DNA of 64,000 nt. It comes from Pseudomonas fluorescens. GTDB lineage: Bacteria; Pseudomonadota; Gammaproteobacteria; Pseudomonadales; Pseudomonadaceae. The DNA is taken from positions 4,464,001-4,528,000 of the forward strand of contig LR782234.1 of the NCBI GenBank assembly GCA_902825215.1, in the 5' to 3' direction. Position 1 is the stretch's first letter. Each line of letters opens with the position of its first letter. A program made the position numbers and the translations under genes. The notes beneath the pieces were generated by a model, which saw nothing but the letters and a program-made list of their open reading frames with translations, did not search any database and was not told where the DNA came from. Positions 53,291-62,577 of the stretch are shown here, one piece after another.

Positions 53291-53377
53291 GTAGGAGTGA
53301 GCCTGCTCGCGATAGCGGTGTATCAGTCACATAAACGTAACTGTCAGGCCGCTATCGCGAGCAGGCTCACTCCTGCA
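53291..53377. repeat. REPIN (inverted REP doublet)
   Basis: GAGTGAGCCTGCTCGCGATA at the left pairs with its complement at the right around about 29 bp. It lies between the convergent oxidoreductase and pyrF genes. Confidence 0.88.
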
Positions 53378-53393
53378 AGGGCATACGTGGGGT

Positions 53394-54092
53394 TCAGGCG
53401 ATTTCGGCCACAACCGAGGCCAGCGCCTGCGCCGGATCGGCCGCCTGGCTGATCGGACGGCCAATCACCAGATAATCGGAACCGGCATCCAGCGCCTGAC
53501 GCGGAGTCAGAATGCGGCGCTGGTCGTCCTGCGCACTGCCGGCCGGACGAATCCCCGGGGTCACCAGTTGCAACGACGGGTGCGCGGTTTTCAGCGCAGT
53601 GGCTTCCAGTGCCGAGCAGACCAGGCCGTCCATCCCGGCCTTGTCGGCCAAAGCAGCCAGACGCAGCACCTGTTCCTGCGGCTCGATGTCCAGACCGATG
53701 CCGGCCAGGTCCTCACGCTCCATGCTGGTCAGTACGGTCACGCCGATCAGCAACGGCTGCGGGCCGCTGCGCTTGTCCAGCTCTTCACGACAGGCCGCCA
53801 TCATGCGCAGGCCACCGGAACAATGCACGTTGACCATCCACACACCCATCTCGGCGGCAGCTTTCACGGCCATCGCTGTGGTGTTGGGAATGTCGTGAAA
53901 TTTCAAATCGAGGAACACTTCGAAACCCTTGTCTCGCAGGGTGCCGACGATTTCCGCGGCGCAACTGGTGAACAGTTCCTTGCCCACTTTGACCCGGCAC
54001 AGTTTCGGGTCCAACTGGTCGGCCAGCTTCAGTGCGGCGTCACGGGTGGGGAAATCCAGGGCGACGATGATAGGAGTCTGGCAGGCGGACAT
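53394..54092 (-). CDS. pyrF: Orotidine 5'-phosphate decarboxylase
   Basis: PyrF makes UMP, the last step of de novo pyrimidine synthesis. The 232-residue protein has the catalytic DLKFHDIPNT region, VALDFPTRDAAL and a late TPGIRP segment. The ATG at 54092 gives the usual length; the open frame upstream is not supported. Confidence 0.95.
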   Translation of the reverse strand: MSACQTPIIVALDFPTRDAALKLADQLDPKLCRVKVGKELFTSCAAEIVGTLRDKGFEVFLDLKFHDIPNTTAMAVKAAAEMGVWMVNVHCSGGLRMMAACREELDKRSGPQPLLIGVTVLTSMEREDLAGIGLDIEPQEQVLRLAALADKAGMDGLVCSALEATALKTAHPSLQLVTPGIRPAGSAQDDQRRILTPRQALDAGSDYLVIGRPISQAADPAQALASVVAEIA

Positions 54093-54388
54093 GAATGGGC
54101 TCTCAGGCAGGTCGAAATCGGCGCGCATTGTAGCGGAACCGGCGGCGGCGCGGCACCCGATGATCGGTAAATCATCGCGCCGGCGCTGATCAGCATAGCG
54201 CTCGCTGCTATTGTGTCGACTTCGATACACAGCCGACATGCCGCCAACATGCACCCGCATTAGCCTCGCCAGGCGCAACACGTCCTACAACAGCACTTCC
54301 CGCCTCACGGCCGGACGCCTATGCTGAAACCACCACCTCGCAGCCCATCTTTTTGTGGTTGGCGGCCAACTGGCAGACGAACAGCCCC

Positions 54389-55138
54389 ATGCACAACACC
54401 CAAACGCCCCCGACGGATGAGCCCAAAGACGACAAGCGCTGGAGCATTCGTGCCCTGATCGTCGACGACGACGTGCCGATCCGCGAGTTGATGATCGATT
54501 ACGTCGCCCGCTTCAACATCCACGCCAGCGGCGTCACCGACGGCGCAGCCATGCGCCAGGCAATGCAGGCCGAACATTTCGATGTCGTGGTGCTGGATCT
54601 GATGCTGCCCGGTGAAGACGGTTTGTCGTTGTGCCGCTGGCTGCGCGCCGAATCGGACATTCCGATCCTGATGCTCACCGCCCGCTGCGAACCGACCGAC
54701 CGCATCATCGGCCTCGAACTCGGCGCCGACGATTACATGGCCAAGCCGTTCGAACCGCGCGAACTGGTGGCGCGCATCCAGACCATTCTGCGCCGCGTGC
54801 GCGACGACCGCAGCGAACAGCGGGCCAATATCCGTTTCGATAACTGGCGGCTGAACAGCGTCCTGCGTCAGTTGATTGCCGACAATGGCCTGGTGGTGCC
54901 ACTGTCCAATGCTGAATTCCGCCTGCTCTGGGTATTTATCGAACGTCCGCGCCGGGTGCTCAGCCGCGAACAATTGCTCGACGCCGCCCGCGGTCGCTCA
55001 ATCGAAGCGTTCGACCGTAGCATCGACTTGCTGGTGTCGCGCCTGCGGCAAAAACTCGGCGATGATCCGAAAGCGCCACAGCTGATCAAAACCGTGCGCG
55101 GTGAGGGTTATCTGTTCGACGCGCGGGACATCGGCTGA
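54389..55138 (+). CDS. OmpR-family response regulator
   Basis: The 249-residue protein has a receiver domain with the acidic pair DDD near residue 26, the phosphorylated Asp70 in VVVLDLMLPGEDG and the Lys in MAKPFEPRELVARI. A winged-helix DNA-binding domain follows, ending IKTVRGEGYLFD. The ATG at 54389 is chosen by family pattern; an in-frame ATG 12 codons earlier is open too. The stop codon overlaps the kinase start (TGATG). Confidence 0.92.
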   Translation: MHNTQTPPTDEPKDDKRWSIRALIVDDDVPIRELMIDYVARFNIHASGVTDGAAMRQAMQAEHFDVVVLDLMLPGEDGLSLCRWLRAESDIPILMLTARCEPTDRIIGLELGADDYMAKPFEPRELVARIQTILRRVRDDRSEQRANIRFDNWRLNSVLRQLIADNGLVVPLSNAEFRLLWVFIERPRRVLSREQLLDAARGRSIEAFDRSIDLLVSRLRQKLGDDPKAPQLIKTVRGEGYLFDARDIG

Positions 55139-56181
55139 TGCGGGCGCGCTTCGACACACTGTTCGGGCGCCTGTTTGGCGTGCTGTTCGTGGCGATCGTC
55201 CTCGCGCACCTGCTGGCGTTCACCTGGTTCCGTCTTTACGGCCCGCCTCCCCCGCCACCGGAATTTACTCACGGTCCCGAGAGGCAACAGCCGCCATCCG
55301 ATCCGCGTTACCCGCCCCGCCCACCGCGGCCATGGTTCGGTGGTCCAGTGGTGCCGCTAACGTTCCAGTTCATTACCTTGATGATCGCCGCGTGGTACGG
55401 CGCCAAGCTGCTCAGCCGGCCGATCCAGCGCCTGAGCGACGCCGCCGAACGCCTCAGCGAGGATCTCGACAGTCCGCCATTGGACGAGTCCGGCCCACGC
55501 GAAGCGCGACAAGCGGCATCCACCTTCAACCTGATGCAACGGCGTATCCGCGAACAGGTCCAGCAACGCGCCCGCATGCTTGGCGCCGTATCCCATGACC
55601 TGCGCACACCGCTGTCACGACTGAAACTGCGCCTGGAAAACCTCAGCGACGAAAAACTCCAGGGCCAGATGCGTCAGGATCTGGACGACATGATCAGCAT
55701 GCTCGACGCCACCCTCAGCTACCTGCATGAACAGCGCACCAGCGAAGCCGTGCAGTTGATGGACGTACAGGCGCTGGTCGAATCGCTGTGCGAAAACGCC
55801 CAGGACCAGGGTGCCGACGTACAGGTCAGCGGCCATTGCGCCCCGTTGCCAGTACAGCCGATGGCACTGCGCTCATGCCTCAACAACCTGCTCGACAACG
55901 CCCTGCGTTACGCCGGCCAGGCGCGCATCGAACTGCACGATCAACACGAACAACTGCTGATCCGCGTGATCGACCATGGCCCCGGGATTGCCGAAGACCA
56001 GCGTGAAGCCGTATTCGAGCCGTTTTATCGACTGGAAGGCTCACGCAATCGCAACTCCGGCGGCGTCGGCCTGGGCATGACCATTGCGCGCGAGGCTGCA
56101 CAACGTTTAGGTGGACAGTTGAATCTGGAAGAAACCCCGGGGGGCGGCCTGACCGCTGTCATTCGCCTGCCGCGGACCTGA
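55138..56181 (+). CDS. Sensor histidine kinase with a proline-rich periplasmic loop
   Basis: The 347-residue kinase has membrane helices at about residues 8-33 and 73-92, HAMP, the H-box AVSHDLRTPLSRLKLRL with His153, and an ATPase domain with NLLDNALRYAG and GVGLGMTIAREAA. The periplasmic segment between the helices is only about 38 residues, and about 17 of these are proline, including a run of six. This is too short and too odd for a classical ligand domain. The signal is unknown. It forms an operon with the response regulator. Confidence 0.92.
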   Translation: MRARFDTLFGRLFGVLFVAIVLAHLLAFTWFRLYGPPPPPPEFTHGPERQQPPSDPRYPPRPPRPWFGGPVVPLTFQFITLMIAAWYGAKLLSRPIQRLSDAAERLSEDLDSPPLDESGPREARQAASTFNLMQRRIREQVQQRARMLGAVSHDLRTPLSRLKLRLENLSDEKLQGQMRQDLDDMISMLDATLSYLHEQRTSEAVQLMDVQALVESLCENAQDQGADVQVSGHCAPLPVQPMALRSCLNNLLDNALRYAGQARIELHDQHEQLLIRVIDHGPGIAEDQREAVFEPFYRLEGSRNRNSGGVGLGMTIAREAAQRLGGQLNLEETPGGGLTAVIRLPRT

Positions 56182-56267
56182 AAACACAATGGTCCCCGGT
56201 AGAAAGAAGAAGTATCTGGATATGGCGGCTTGAGTTGAGCCGGCTGTTGCGGTCAGCCAATGAAAAG

Positions 56268-56764
56268 CCCCCTCACCCTAGCCCTCTCCCGGAGGGAGAG
56301 GGAACTGACCGTGGTGATTGGGAGAGCTACGCCGACCCGAAATACCGAGTCGAACACAAACTCTGAAAAGCCCAAAGATCGGCTCCCTCTCCCTCGGGAG
56401 AGGGCTGGGGTGAGGGGCAAAACCACCAAAAACCCCAAGCCAAGCGCCGCTTCTAACCACTCAACAATGAGCGCCAGCTCGAGTGCTTTTGATCTTGCCT
56501 AACCAGCGACATCGGAAGGCTGAGCGTAGGGATCGATCCGGGCGTGGGAGCGCAGCGACCGTCTGGCGCAGCCAGACACAGCGGAAGGAGGTGCAGCGAA
56601 GCAAACCGTAGCCGCTGCGCCCGGATCGATCCCGAAGCGAAGGAACCCGAGCCTGCGAGGGCCGAACGCAGGAGCAAAGCCTTTTGGTTCCTTTTTGGCG
56701 TTTGAAAAAGGGACTCGCCGTAAGGGCGAAACCGCCGGCAGCAACACCCGAAGCAACGGATATG
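56268..56764 (+). repeat. Composite repeat, copy 5
   Basis: Both modules are present in the usual orientation, with the B hairpin GTCTGGC-GCA-GCCAGAC at 56551-56567 and a conserved tail to about 56810. It lies between the convergent histidine kinase and AI-2E permease genes and makes up nearly all of the gap. Confidence 0.9.
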
Positions 56765-56825
56765 CCCCCAAAACAACCAGAGCCTGGTCGGCCCGGAGGC
56801 CGCCAAGCCCAAAGAAAAAAACCAG

Positions 56826-57878
56826 CTACCGCCGTTCCTCAACCCGCCCCTGACTCTTGCTCCAGTCCGTCAACAAACTATAAGCCACCGCCAACAACGT
56901 CGGCCCGATAAACAACCCGATAAACCCAAACGCAATCAACCCGCCAAACACCCCAAGCAACACGATCACCAGCGGCAGATTCCCGCCGCGACTGATCAGA
57001 TACGGCTTGAGCACGTTGTCCACGCCACTGATGGTGAACGTCCCCCAGATCCCGAGAAACACCGCCATCCCGTACTCACCCTTCCAGGCCAGCCAGGCCG
57101 TGGCCGGCACCCACACCAGCGGAGGCCCCATCGGAATCAGACTGAGCAGAAAGGTCACGATCCCCAGCACCAGCGCGCCCGGCACCCCGGCAATCAAAAA
57201 ACCGATCAACGCCAGAACCGCCTGCGCCGCCGCGGTGCCGATCACCCCGTTGACCACCCGCTGCACCGTGCCCGCCACCAGCTCGATGTAATAGCCGGCA
57301 CGTTCGCCGATCAAGCGTTCCAGCAAACTGTGCACGAACGCCGCCAATCGCGGCCCGTCACGGTAGAAAAAGAATACAAAAACGATACTCAACGTCAGCT
57401 CGAGGATACCGCCGCCGATCTGCGCACTGCGTGCCAGCAGCCAGTTACCGACCTGCCCCAGATAAGGTTTGATCGATACCATCAGCGCCGCGCCCTGCTG
57501 ATCAATGCTGTTCCACAACCCCACCAACCGCTCTCCCACAAACGGCAAGGTGCCGAGCCAGTCCGGCGCCTCCGGCAGACCGTCAACCTGCACATCCTTG
57601 ATGAATGCCGTGGCATCGCGCACATGATCGGCAAGATTGAAGCCCAGCCAGACCAGCGGCGCGGCAACCAGCAGCATCCAGCCCAGGGTCAGAATGGCCG
57701 CGGCCAGCGACTCACGGCCATTGAGCCAGCGCGTCAACAGACGCATCAACGGCCAACTGGCGAACGCCAGTACCGCGCCCCAGAACAGCGCCGACCAGAA
57801 CGGCGCCATCACCCACAGGCTGGCCCCGAACAGCACCAGCAAGAGGATCTGCACCAGCAGGCGATCATTATTGAGCAT
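56826..57878 (-). CDS. AI-2E-family (YdiK-like) permease
   Basis: The 350-residue protein has about eight membrane helices and the family stretches VPGALVLGIVTFLLSLIPMGPPLVWVPA and GIWGTFTISGVDNVLKPYLISRG. The family (formerly PerM) includes proteins with varied or unknown substrates, so its role cannot be named. It is a single-gene unit whose 3' end abuts composite repeat 5. Confidence 0.9.
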   Translation of the reverse strand: MLNNDRLLVQILLLVLFGASLWVMAPFWSALFWGAVLAFASWPLMRLLTRWLNGRESLAAAILTLGWMLLVAAPLVWLGFNLADHVRDATAFIKDVQVDGLPEAPDWLGTLPFVGERLVGLWNSIDQQGAALMVSIKPYLGQVGNWLLARSAQIGGGILELTLSIVFVFFFYRDGPRLAAFVHSLLERLIGERAGYYIELVAGTVQRVVNGVIGTAAAQAVLALIGFLIAGVPGALVLGIVTFLLSLIPMGPPLVWVPATAWLAWKGEYGMAVFLGIWGTFTISGVDNVLKPYLISRGGNLPLVIVLLGVFGGLIAFGFIGLFIGPTLLAVAYSLLTDWSKSQGRVEERR

Positions 57879-57944
57879 GGGTGATCTCGAAAAAGTCAGT
57901 CAGGCCAAGAGTAGGCGAACATGCGGGCGTGTTCGCCCGCCAGC

Positions 57945-58751
57945 TTATCGCAACAGGTCGATACGCAGACCTTTGCCCTCGACAGTGCCGGTTTCCATGC
58001 GCGCCGCTCGCACCCCCTGATTGATCAACGCCTGACGCCAGGCTTCGGCCTTGGGCCCGGACAGCGTCACCCGCAAGGTGGTATCGAGGTTGAGGCCACG
58101 GGAGATCAGCCTAAGCCAGGTGTCATCCGGGGCATCGACGCGGTCGGGGAAATCCAGCTCGCCGGTACTCTTGAGTTGGCGCAGCAGGGTTGCCGAGGTC
58201 GGCAGCAACTCACCCAGTGGCGCCAGCGCTTCGAACTGTTCGACATGCAGATAGGCTTTGCGATTGCCGCGAGTGATGCTGTACAGCGCCACCAGCGTGT
58301 TGTCCCGCGGTGCCGCCAGGCGCAACAGCAGATACGCCTGTTGCTCGTCGGCGCCATACAGTTTGGCGTTGCCGAATACCTCGTTGGCCCACAGGCTGCT
58401 TTCACCGCAATCACGCGCCTGACACCAGAACAGCAACTCGGCGTCCTGTTTCTGCAAAGCCTTGCGCGCCTCGGTGAAGGCTTCGGTAGCGGAATGTTCG
58501 GGCGGCAACTCATAAGTGACCGAAGTGGTCTGGCCACGCGCGGTGACCTGGCCGTCGAAACGCAACTGGCCGCTGATCTTGCGGATCGAACCCAGCGGGT
58601 AGATCCGCTCCAGCTCGACTGGCGGTCGATAGTCGACGATCTGCGCGTCGGCCAGACGCGGCACGATCGGCAGATCCTGACTGCCCGGCACATCGGCAGC
58701 GAACGAAAGCGTACTGAGACAGCACAGTACCAAAAGACTGATGAAGCGCAT
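57945..58751 (-). CDS. DUF4892 secreted protein
   Basis: The 268-residue protein begins with a Sec signal peptide (MRFISLLVLCCLSTLSFAADVPG), so it is probably periplasmic. The rest fits the DUF4892 family, including DAQIVDYRPP and LFWCQARDCGESSLWAN, where two cysteines may form a disulphide bond. Its function is not known. An in-frame ATG four codons upstream is possible. It overlaps neither neighbour. Confidence 0.82.
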   Translation of the reverse strand: MRFISLLVLCCLSTLSFAADVPGSQDLPIVPRLADAQIVDYRPPVELERIYPLGSIRKISGQLRFDGQVTARGQTTSVTYELPPEHSATEAFTEARKALQKQDAELLFWCQARDCGESSLWANEVFGNAKLYGADEQQAYLLLRLAAPRDNTLVALYSITRGNRKAYLHVEQFEALAPLGELLPTSATLLRQLKSTGELDFPDRVDAPDDTWLRLISRGLNLDTTLRVTLSGPKAEAWRQALINQGVRAARMETGTVEGKGLRIDLLR

Positions 58752-58866
58752 CGTCAGGCTCATCGGATCGGCATGACTGAGTGATTCGGGGTCGCAGCGG
58801 TATAGAAATCCATTGTTGTCGTCTCCCATTTCAACCCGACCAGCCTCGACAGTTGCCCGCTGCAAG

Positions 58867-59721
58867 TCAAGGAATGGCGAAGAAGCGATTGAAACAGTCT
58901 GCGACAAGATCCGCGCCGGCCTCATCGTTGAGGTGCAAATGATGCCCGCCCGCCAACTGTTCACGGCCAAAGGGCAGACGCTCCAGCAGCTCGGAATGTT
59001 TCGCCAGCATGCCCTCGGCGGCCACCACCAGTTGCGCCGGGCAAGCAATGCGCGCGACGAAGGCCAGCGCCTGCTCCTGGGTCAGACGTAATGGCGAGGG
59101 CAAGGTCAGGCGATTGTCGGTGCGCCAGGTGTAACCGCCAGGCACCGGCATCAGACCGCGCTGGGCCAGAAGCTCGGCCGCCTCCCGACTCACGGCTACC
59201 AGCCCTTTCATGCGCGCTTCAATGGCGCGGTCGAGGGTCGGATAGACCGGTTTGCGCTTGTCACGCAGATCCAGTTGCGCTTGCAGGGCCATGCCCATGC
59301 GTTCGGCAGCATTTTCGCCTTTGTCTGTCGGAGGAATCACCCCATCGATCAGCGCCAGATGGCTGATCCGCTCCGGCAACGAGCCGGCCAGCACCAGCGA
59401 CACAATGGCGCCCATCGAATGCCCGAGCAGGCCGAAACGCTTCCAGCCCAGTTGCTCGGCGACCTGCAGCACATCATGGGCGTAATCCCACAGCGCGTAA
59501 CCCGCACCATTCGGGCGATGTCCGGAATGCCCGTGCCCGGCCATGTCCAGTGCGATGATGCGCAACCCTCTGAGCCTGGGGGCCAGACGCGCAAAGCTGT
59601 TGGCATTATCGAGCCAGCCATGCAGGGCGATGACCGGCAGGCCGTCCTCGGGACCGAACAAATGCGCGGCCAGCTCGATATGCGGCAGGCTCAGGCGCAC
59701 TTCTTCGAAGATCGGGCTCAT
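58867..59721 (-). CDS. Alpha/beta hydrolase
   Basis: The 284-residue protein has the alpha/beta-hydrolase pattern: oxyanion region ALHGWLDNANSF, nucleophile elbow GHSMGAIVSL and a late His in GGHHLHLND. It is probably an esterase or thioesterase; the substrate is unknown. It overlaps the upstream hydrolase by 4 nt, so both are co-translated. The order recalls PA1621-PA1622. Confidence 0.9.
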   Translation of the reverse strand: MSPIFEEVRLSLPHIELAAHLFGPEDGLPVIALHGWLDNANSFARLAPRLRGLRIIALDMAGHGHSGHRPNGAGYALWDYAHDVLQVAEQLGWKRFGLLGHSMGAIVSLVLAGSLPERISHLALIDGVIPPTDKGENAAERMGMALQAQLDLRDKRKPVYPTLDRAIEARMKGLVAVSREAAELLAQRGLMPVPGGYTWRTDNRLTLPSPLRLTQEQALAFVARIACPAQLVVAAEGMLAKHSELLERLPFGREQLAGGHHLHLNDEAGADLVADCFNRFFAIP

Positions 59722-60524
59722 GCGCAGTCCTTGTCCTGACGGTTTTGCCAGCGGCTGAACAGGGTCTTCAGCAAGCGTGCGGTGTCCTGCGGGCGTTCGA
59801 GCGGGAACATGTGCCCGCCGGGCATGCTTAGCGCCTCGCCCTGGGCCAGGCGCGAAACGAAACGGGTGTGATGACGCATCACCACGCGGCTCTTGTGCCC
59901 GCGCACCACCGCCAGCGGCACCTGCAATTGCCGGGTATGAGCGGGACTGGTGTGCGGCACGCCGCGATAGATGCTGATTTCGGTAGCCGGATCGAAACGC
60001 AGGCGCAGTTTGTCACCGACCTTGTGCAAACCGTGGTGCAGGTAAGCGTCAAAGCATTCCGGGTCGAAACCGCGAAACAGCGTCTTGCCGGCAAAATAAC
60101 TGCGCGCGCTGTCGAGGTCGGCGAACTCTTCGCGCCGGCCCAATGTGCGGCCGGCAGGTGTCAGTTTGTCGATAAAACCGAAGCGCTTGGCTGCGCGGAT
60201 CACCCATTGATCGGTGCGGGTCAGCACCGGCGAATCGAGCATCACCACACCGCGATACAGCTCGGGACAACGCAGTGCCGCGTGCAGGTGCAGCACGCCG
60301 CCAAACGAATGACCGACACCCCACACAGGCTGATCCTGTTGCTGCAAATGGTGGATCAACTCGTCGACGAGGTTGTACCAGTTGTCGTCTGCCGGAAAAC
60401 GCGGGTCATGGGCATGCTGTTCCAGATGCGCAACCCGGTACTCGGGCGCCAGCGCCGCAAACAGCTTGCCGTAGGTGCCCGAAGGGAAGCCGTTGGCGTG
60501 GGCGAAGAAGATGGGTTGCGACAT
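59718..60524 (-). CDS. Alpha/beta hydrolase (paralogue)
   Basis: The 268-residue protein has FFAHANGFPSGTY near the start, the nucleophile elbow GHSFGGVLHLHAA and the late His in PGGHMFPLERP. The function is unknown. The start MSQPIFFAHANGF at 60524 fits the family pattern, while the frame beyond it runs into a repeat. It pairs with the next hydrolase gene. Confidence 0.88.
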   Translation of the reverse strand: MSQPIFFAHANGFPSGTYGKLFAALAPEYRVAHLEQHAHDPRFPADDNWYNLVDELIHHLQQQDQPVWGVGHSFGGVLHLHAALRCPELYRGVVMLDSPVLTRTDQWVIRAAKRFGFIDKLTPAGRTLGRREEFADLDSARSYFAGKTLFRGFDPECFDAYLHHGLHKVGDKLRLRFDPATEISIYRGVPHTSPAHTRQLQVPLAVVRGHKSRVVMRHHTRFVSRLAQGEALSMPGGHMFPLERPQDTARLLKTLFSRWQNRQDKDCA

Positions 60525-60793
60525 GCTGGGCAAATCCATGGATGGAGAACGTGCCGATGATTGTCCGCAAGAGCGGCGCTGACAGCAATGACTGTAAGTG
60601 CCAGGAATGGTGACAGTCTGGTCAGGGTGATGGGTATCAGTTAGATCGTCCCCCCTCACCCCAGCCCTTTCCCCCAAGGGGCGAGGGGAAAGGGAGCAGA
60701 TCGGGGGAGTATCCGGGACCTGAGCTCGGCTCGATTTATCAGGTCGACGAGGATTGCGAAAACCACACGGTAGGCCCCCTCTCCCTCTGGAAG

Positions 60794-62078
60794 TGTATGT
60801 ACCGGACACATGGTGGACAGGTGTTCGGAGACATGGTGGACACTTTTTAATAGGCACATTGCTCATCATCAAGGAGATGACCTGTGTCCTGGCAAGAGGC
60901 ATCCACCATGCAACTTCGTACAGAGTTTGTGCATTTGGCTCGGCAAGAAGGAGCGAATGTTCGGCAGCTTTGCCGTCGATTCAATATCAGCCCAAGTACT
61001 GCCTACAAATGGCTCAACAGGTTTGAAATATCAGGTGTAGAGGGGTTGCACGATCAGTCCCGTCGACCGAAAACATCACCGAAACGTTGTGCTGATGAGG
61101 TTGAGCAGCAGATTCTGACCATGAGTCAGCAATACGACGCCTGGGGTGCCCGCAAGCTCAAGCGCGTGCTGGAAGATGAAGGCGCTGTGATGCCCTCTGT
61201 CAGCACTGTGCATGCGGTTTTGCAGCGTCATTCGCGTGTTGATCCAAAGGCTACCGAGATCAAACCATTTATCCGCTTTGAGCACGAAGCGCCTAACGAT
61301 CTATGGCAGATCGACTTCAAGGGACATTTCAGTCTGAGCCACGGACGCTGCCATCCATTCACAATACTGGACGACCACTCACGCTTTTCGCTGTGCATTG
61401 CCGCATGTGCCAATGAGCAGCGCCAAACTGTACAAGACCATCTAATCCGGACGTTTCGACGCTACGGTCTGCCGTTGCGCATGACGATGGACAACGGCTC
61501 GCCATGGGGCGATCAGACTGGCGTTTATACTGCGCTGGAAGTCTGGCTGATGAGCCAAGGCATTAAGGTCGGTCACTCCCGGCCTTATCATCCGCAGACT
61601 CAGGGAAAACTGGAGCGCTTCCACCGCAGCCTGAAAAATGAAGTCCTGCAAGGCCGGTTTTTCACCGATCTCGACGACGCACAACGGGCGTTTGATACCT
61701 GGCGCGACATCTACAACCAGAAACGCCCTCATCAGGCGCTGGGCATGGCGGTGCCGGCGGCTCGTTACAGTGGCAGCCCACGGGAATATCAGGAGCGACC
61801 GGCGGAACCGGAGTACAACGACGCAGATGTGGTCAGGAAGGTACAGGTGGGAGGCGAAATCTTCTGGAGGAATCGGGAATACAAGATCGGAAAGGCTTTT
61901 TATGGCAGGTGCATAGCGATCAGGGAGACGACGGAGGACGGCATCCACGATGTCTACTGGAGTGGACATCGTATCGCCCGAATCGACTTGAACTTGCAGA
62001 TCGTGACGGCAGGTAAGAAGATCTAAAACCGTCCACTATGTCTCCGAACATGTGTCCACCATGTCTCCGGTACATACA
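60794..62078 (+). mobile_element. IS481-like insertion sequence (1285 bp)
   Basis: The ends are 26-bp inverted repeats starting TGTATGTACCGGA that differ at only one position. The host sequence GGAAG is duplicated exactly on both sides (60789-60793 and 62079-62083), so the element jumped here recently. Inside each end a second related motif (TGTTCGGAGACATGGTGGAC at left, and one mismatch at right) lies next to the terminal one, as if the transposase binds in tandem. It carries one transposase gene that appears intact. Confidence 0.93.
60884..62026 (+). CDS. IS481-family transposase
   Basis: The 380-residue protein has an N-terminal helix-turn-helix (NVRQLCRRFNISPSTAYKWL), a second HTH-like region, and an rve/DDE core: Asp in WQIDFKGHF, Asp in MTMDNGSPWG and Glu in GKLERFHRSLKNEV. 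It starts with GTG at 60884 after AAGGAGATGACCT; an ATG eight codons later is possible. It looks complete, so the element may still be active. Confidence 0.92.
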   Translation: MSWQEASTMQLRTEFVHLARQEGANVRQLCRRFNISPSTAYKWLNRFEISGVEGLHDQSRRPKTSPKRCADEVEQQILTMSQQYDAWGARKLKRVLEDEGAVMPSVSTVHAVLQRHSRVDPKATEIKPFIRFEHEAPNDLWQIDFKGHFSLSHGRCHPFTILDDHSRFSLCIAACANEQRQTVQDHLIRTFRRYGLPLRMTMDNGSPWGDQTGVYTALEVWLMSQGIKVGHSRPYHPQTQGKLERFHRSLKNEVLQGRFFTDLDDAQRAFDTWRDIYNQKRPHQALGMAVPAARYSGSPREYQERPAEPEYNDADVVRKVQVGGEIFWRNREYKIGKAFYGRCIAIRETTEDGIHDVYWSGHRIARIDLNLQIVTAGKKI

Positions 62079-62101
62079 GGAAGAGGGCTGGGGTGAGGGG
62101 T

Positions 62102-62545
62102 TCAACGCGCCGGCGGCTGCTCGCCCAATGGCACCACCGCCATGGTCAGGCGCGACACACAACTGGCCTTGCCTTCGTCGCTGGTCAGGCGGATATCCCA
62201 GACGTGCGTGGTGCGACCGATGTGAATCGGTGTGGCCACCGCCGTCACCCGGCCACTGCGCAAGCCGCGCAAGTGGTTGGCGTTGATCTCAAGTCCCACG
62301 CAATAAAATTTGCTGGCATCGATGCAAAGATAACTGGCCATCGAACCGACGGTCTCCGCCAGCACCACCGACGCACCGCCATGCAGCAGACCGTACGGCT
62401 GATGCGTGCGATGGTCGATGACCATGCTCGCCGTCAGCGAGTCGTCATCGAACGCCTCGAAACGGATGTCGAGCAGTTCGCCGATGGTGTTTTTCTGAAT
62501 CGCGTTCAACTGCTCGATATTCGGAGTGGTACGCCACACGCTCAT
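62102..62545 (-). CDS. Hotdog-fold thioesterase (PaaI/YdiI type)
   Basis: The 147-residue protein shows the hotdog signature GLLHGGASVVLAETVGS and LEINANHLRGLRSG. Such enzymes hydrolyse aryl- or acyl-CoA thioesters. It lies 32 bp downstream of an acyl-CoA ligase gene on the same strand, an order seen as PA1618-PA1617, so it may release acids or CoA after that ligase. The stop codon abuts the repeat element. Confidence 0.92.
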   Translation of the reverse strand: MSVWRTTPNIEQLNAIQKNTIGELLDIRFEAFDDDSLTASMVIDHRTHQPYGLLHGGASVVLAETVGSMASYLCIDASKFYCVGLEINANHLRGLRSGRVTAVATPIHIGRTTHVWDIRLTSDEGKASCVSRLTMAVVPLGEQPPAR

Positions 62546-62577
62546 CGCAGACTTCCTTTTGTTGTTCTGGTCGTCGC

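Larger units (their letters stand above)
60651..62100. repeat. A-module repeat split by an insertion sequence
   Basis: The left part (60651-60793) and the right part (62079-62100) together form one A-type element. Joining them over a single copy of GGAAG restores the inverted right arm. Its core differs from those of the composite copies. The right end is directly next to the thioesterase stop codon. Confidence 0.85.
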
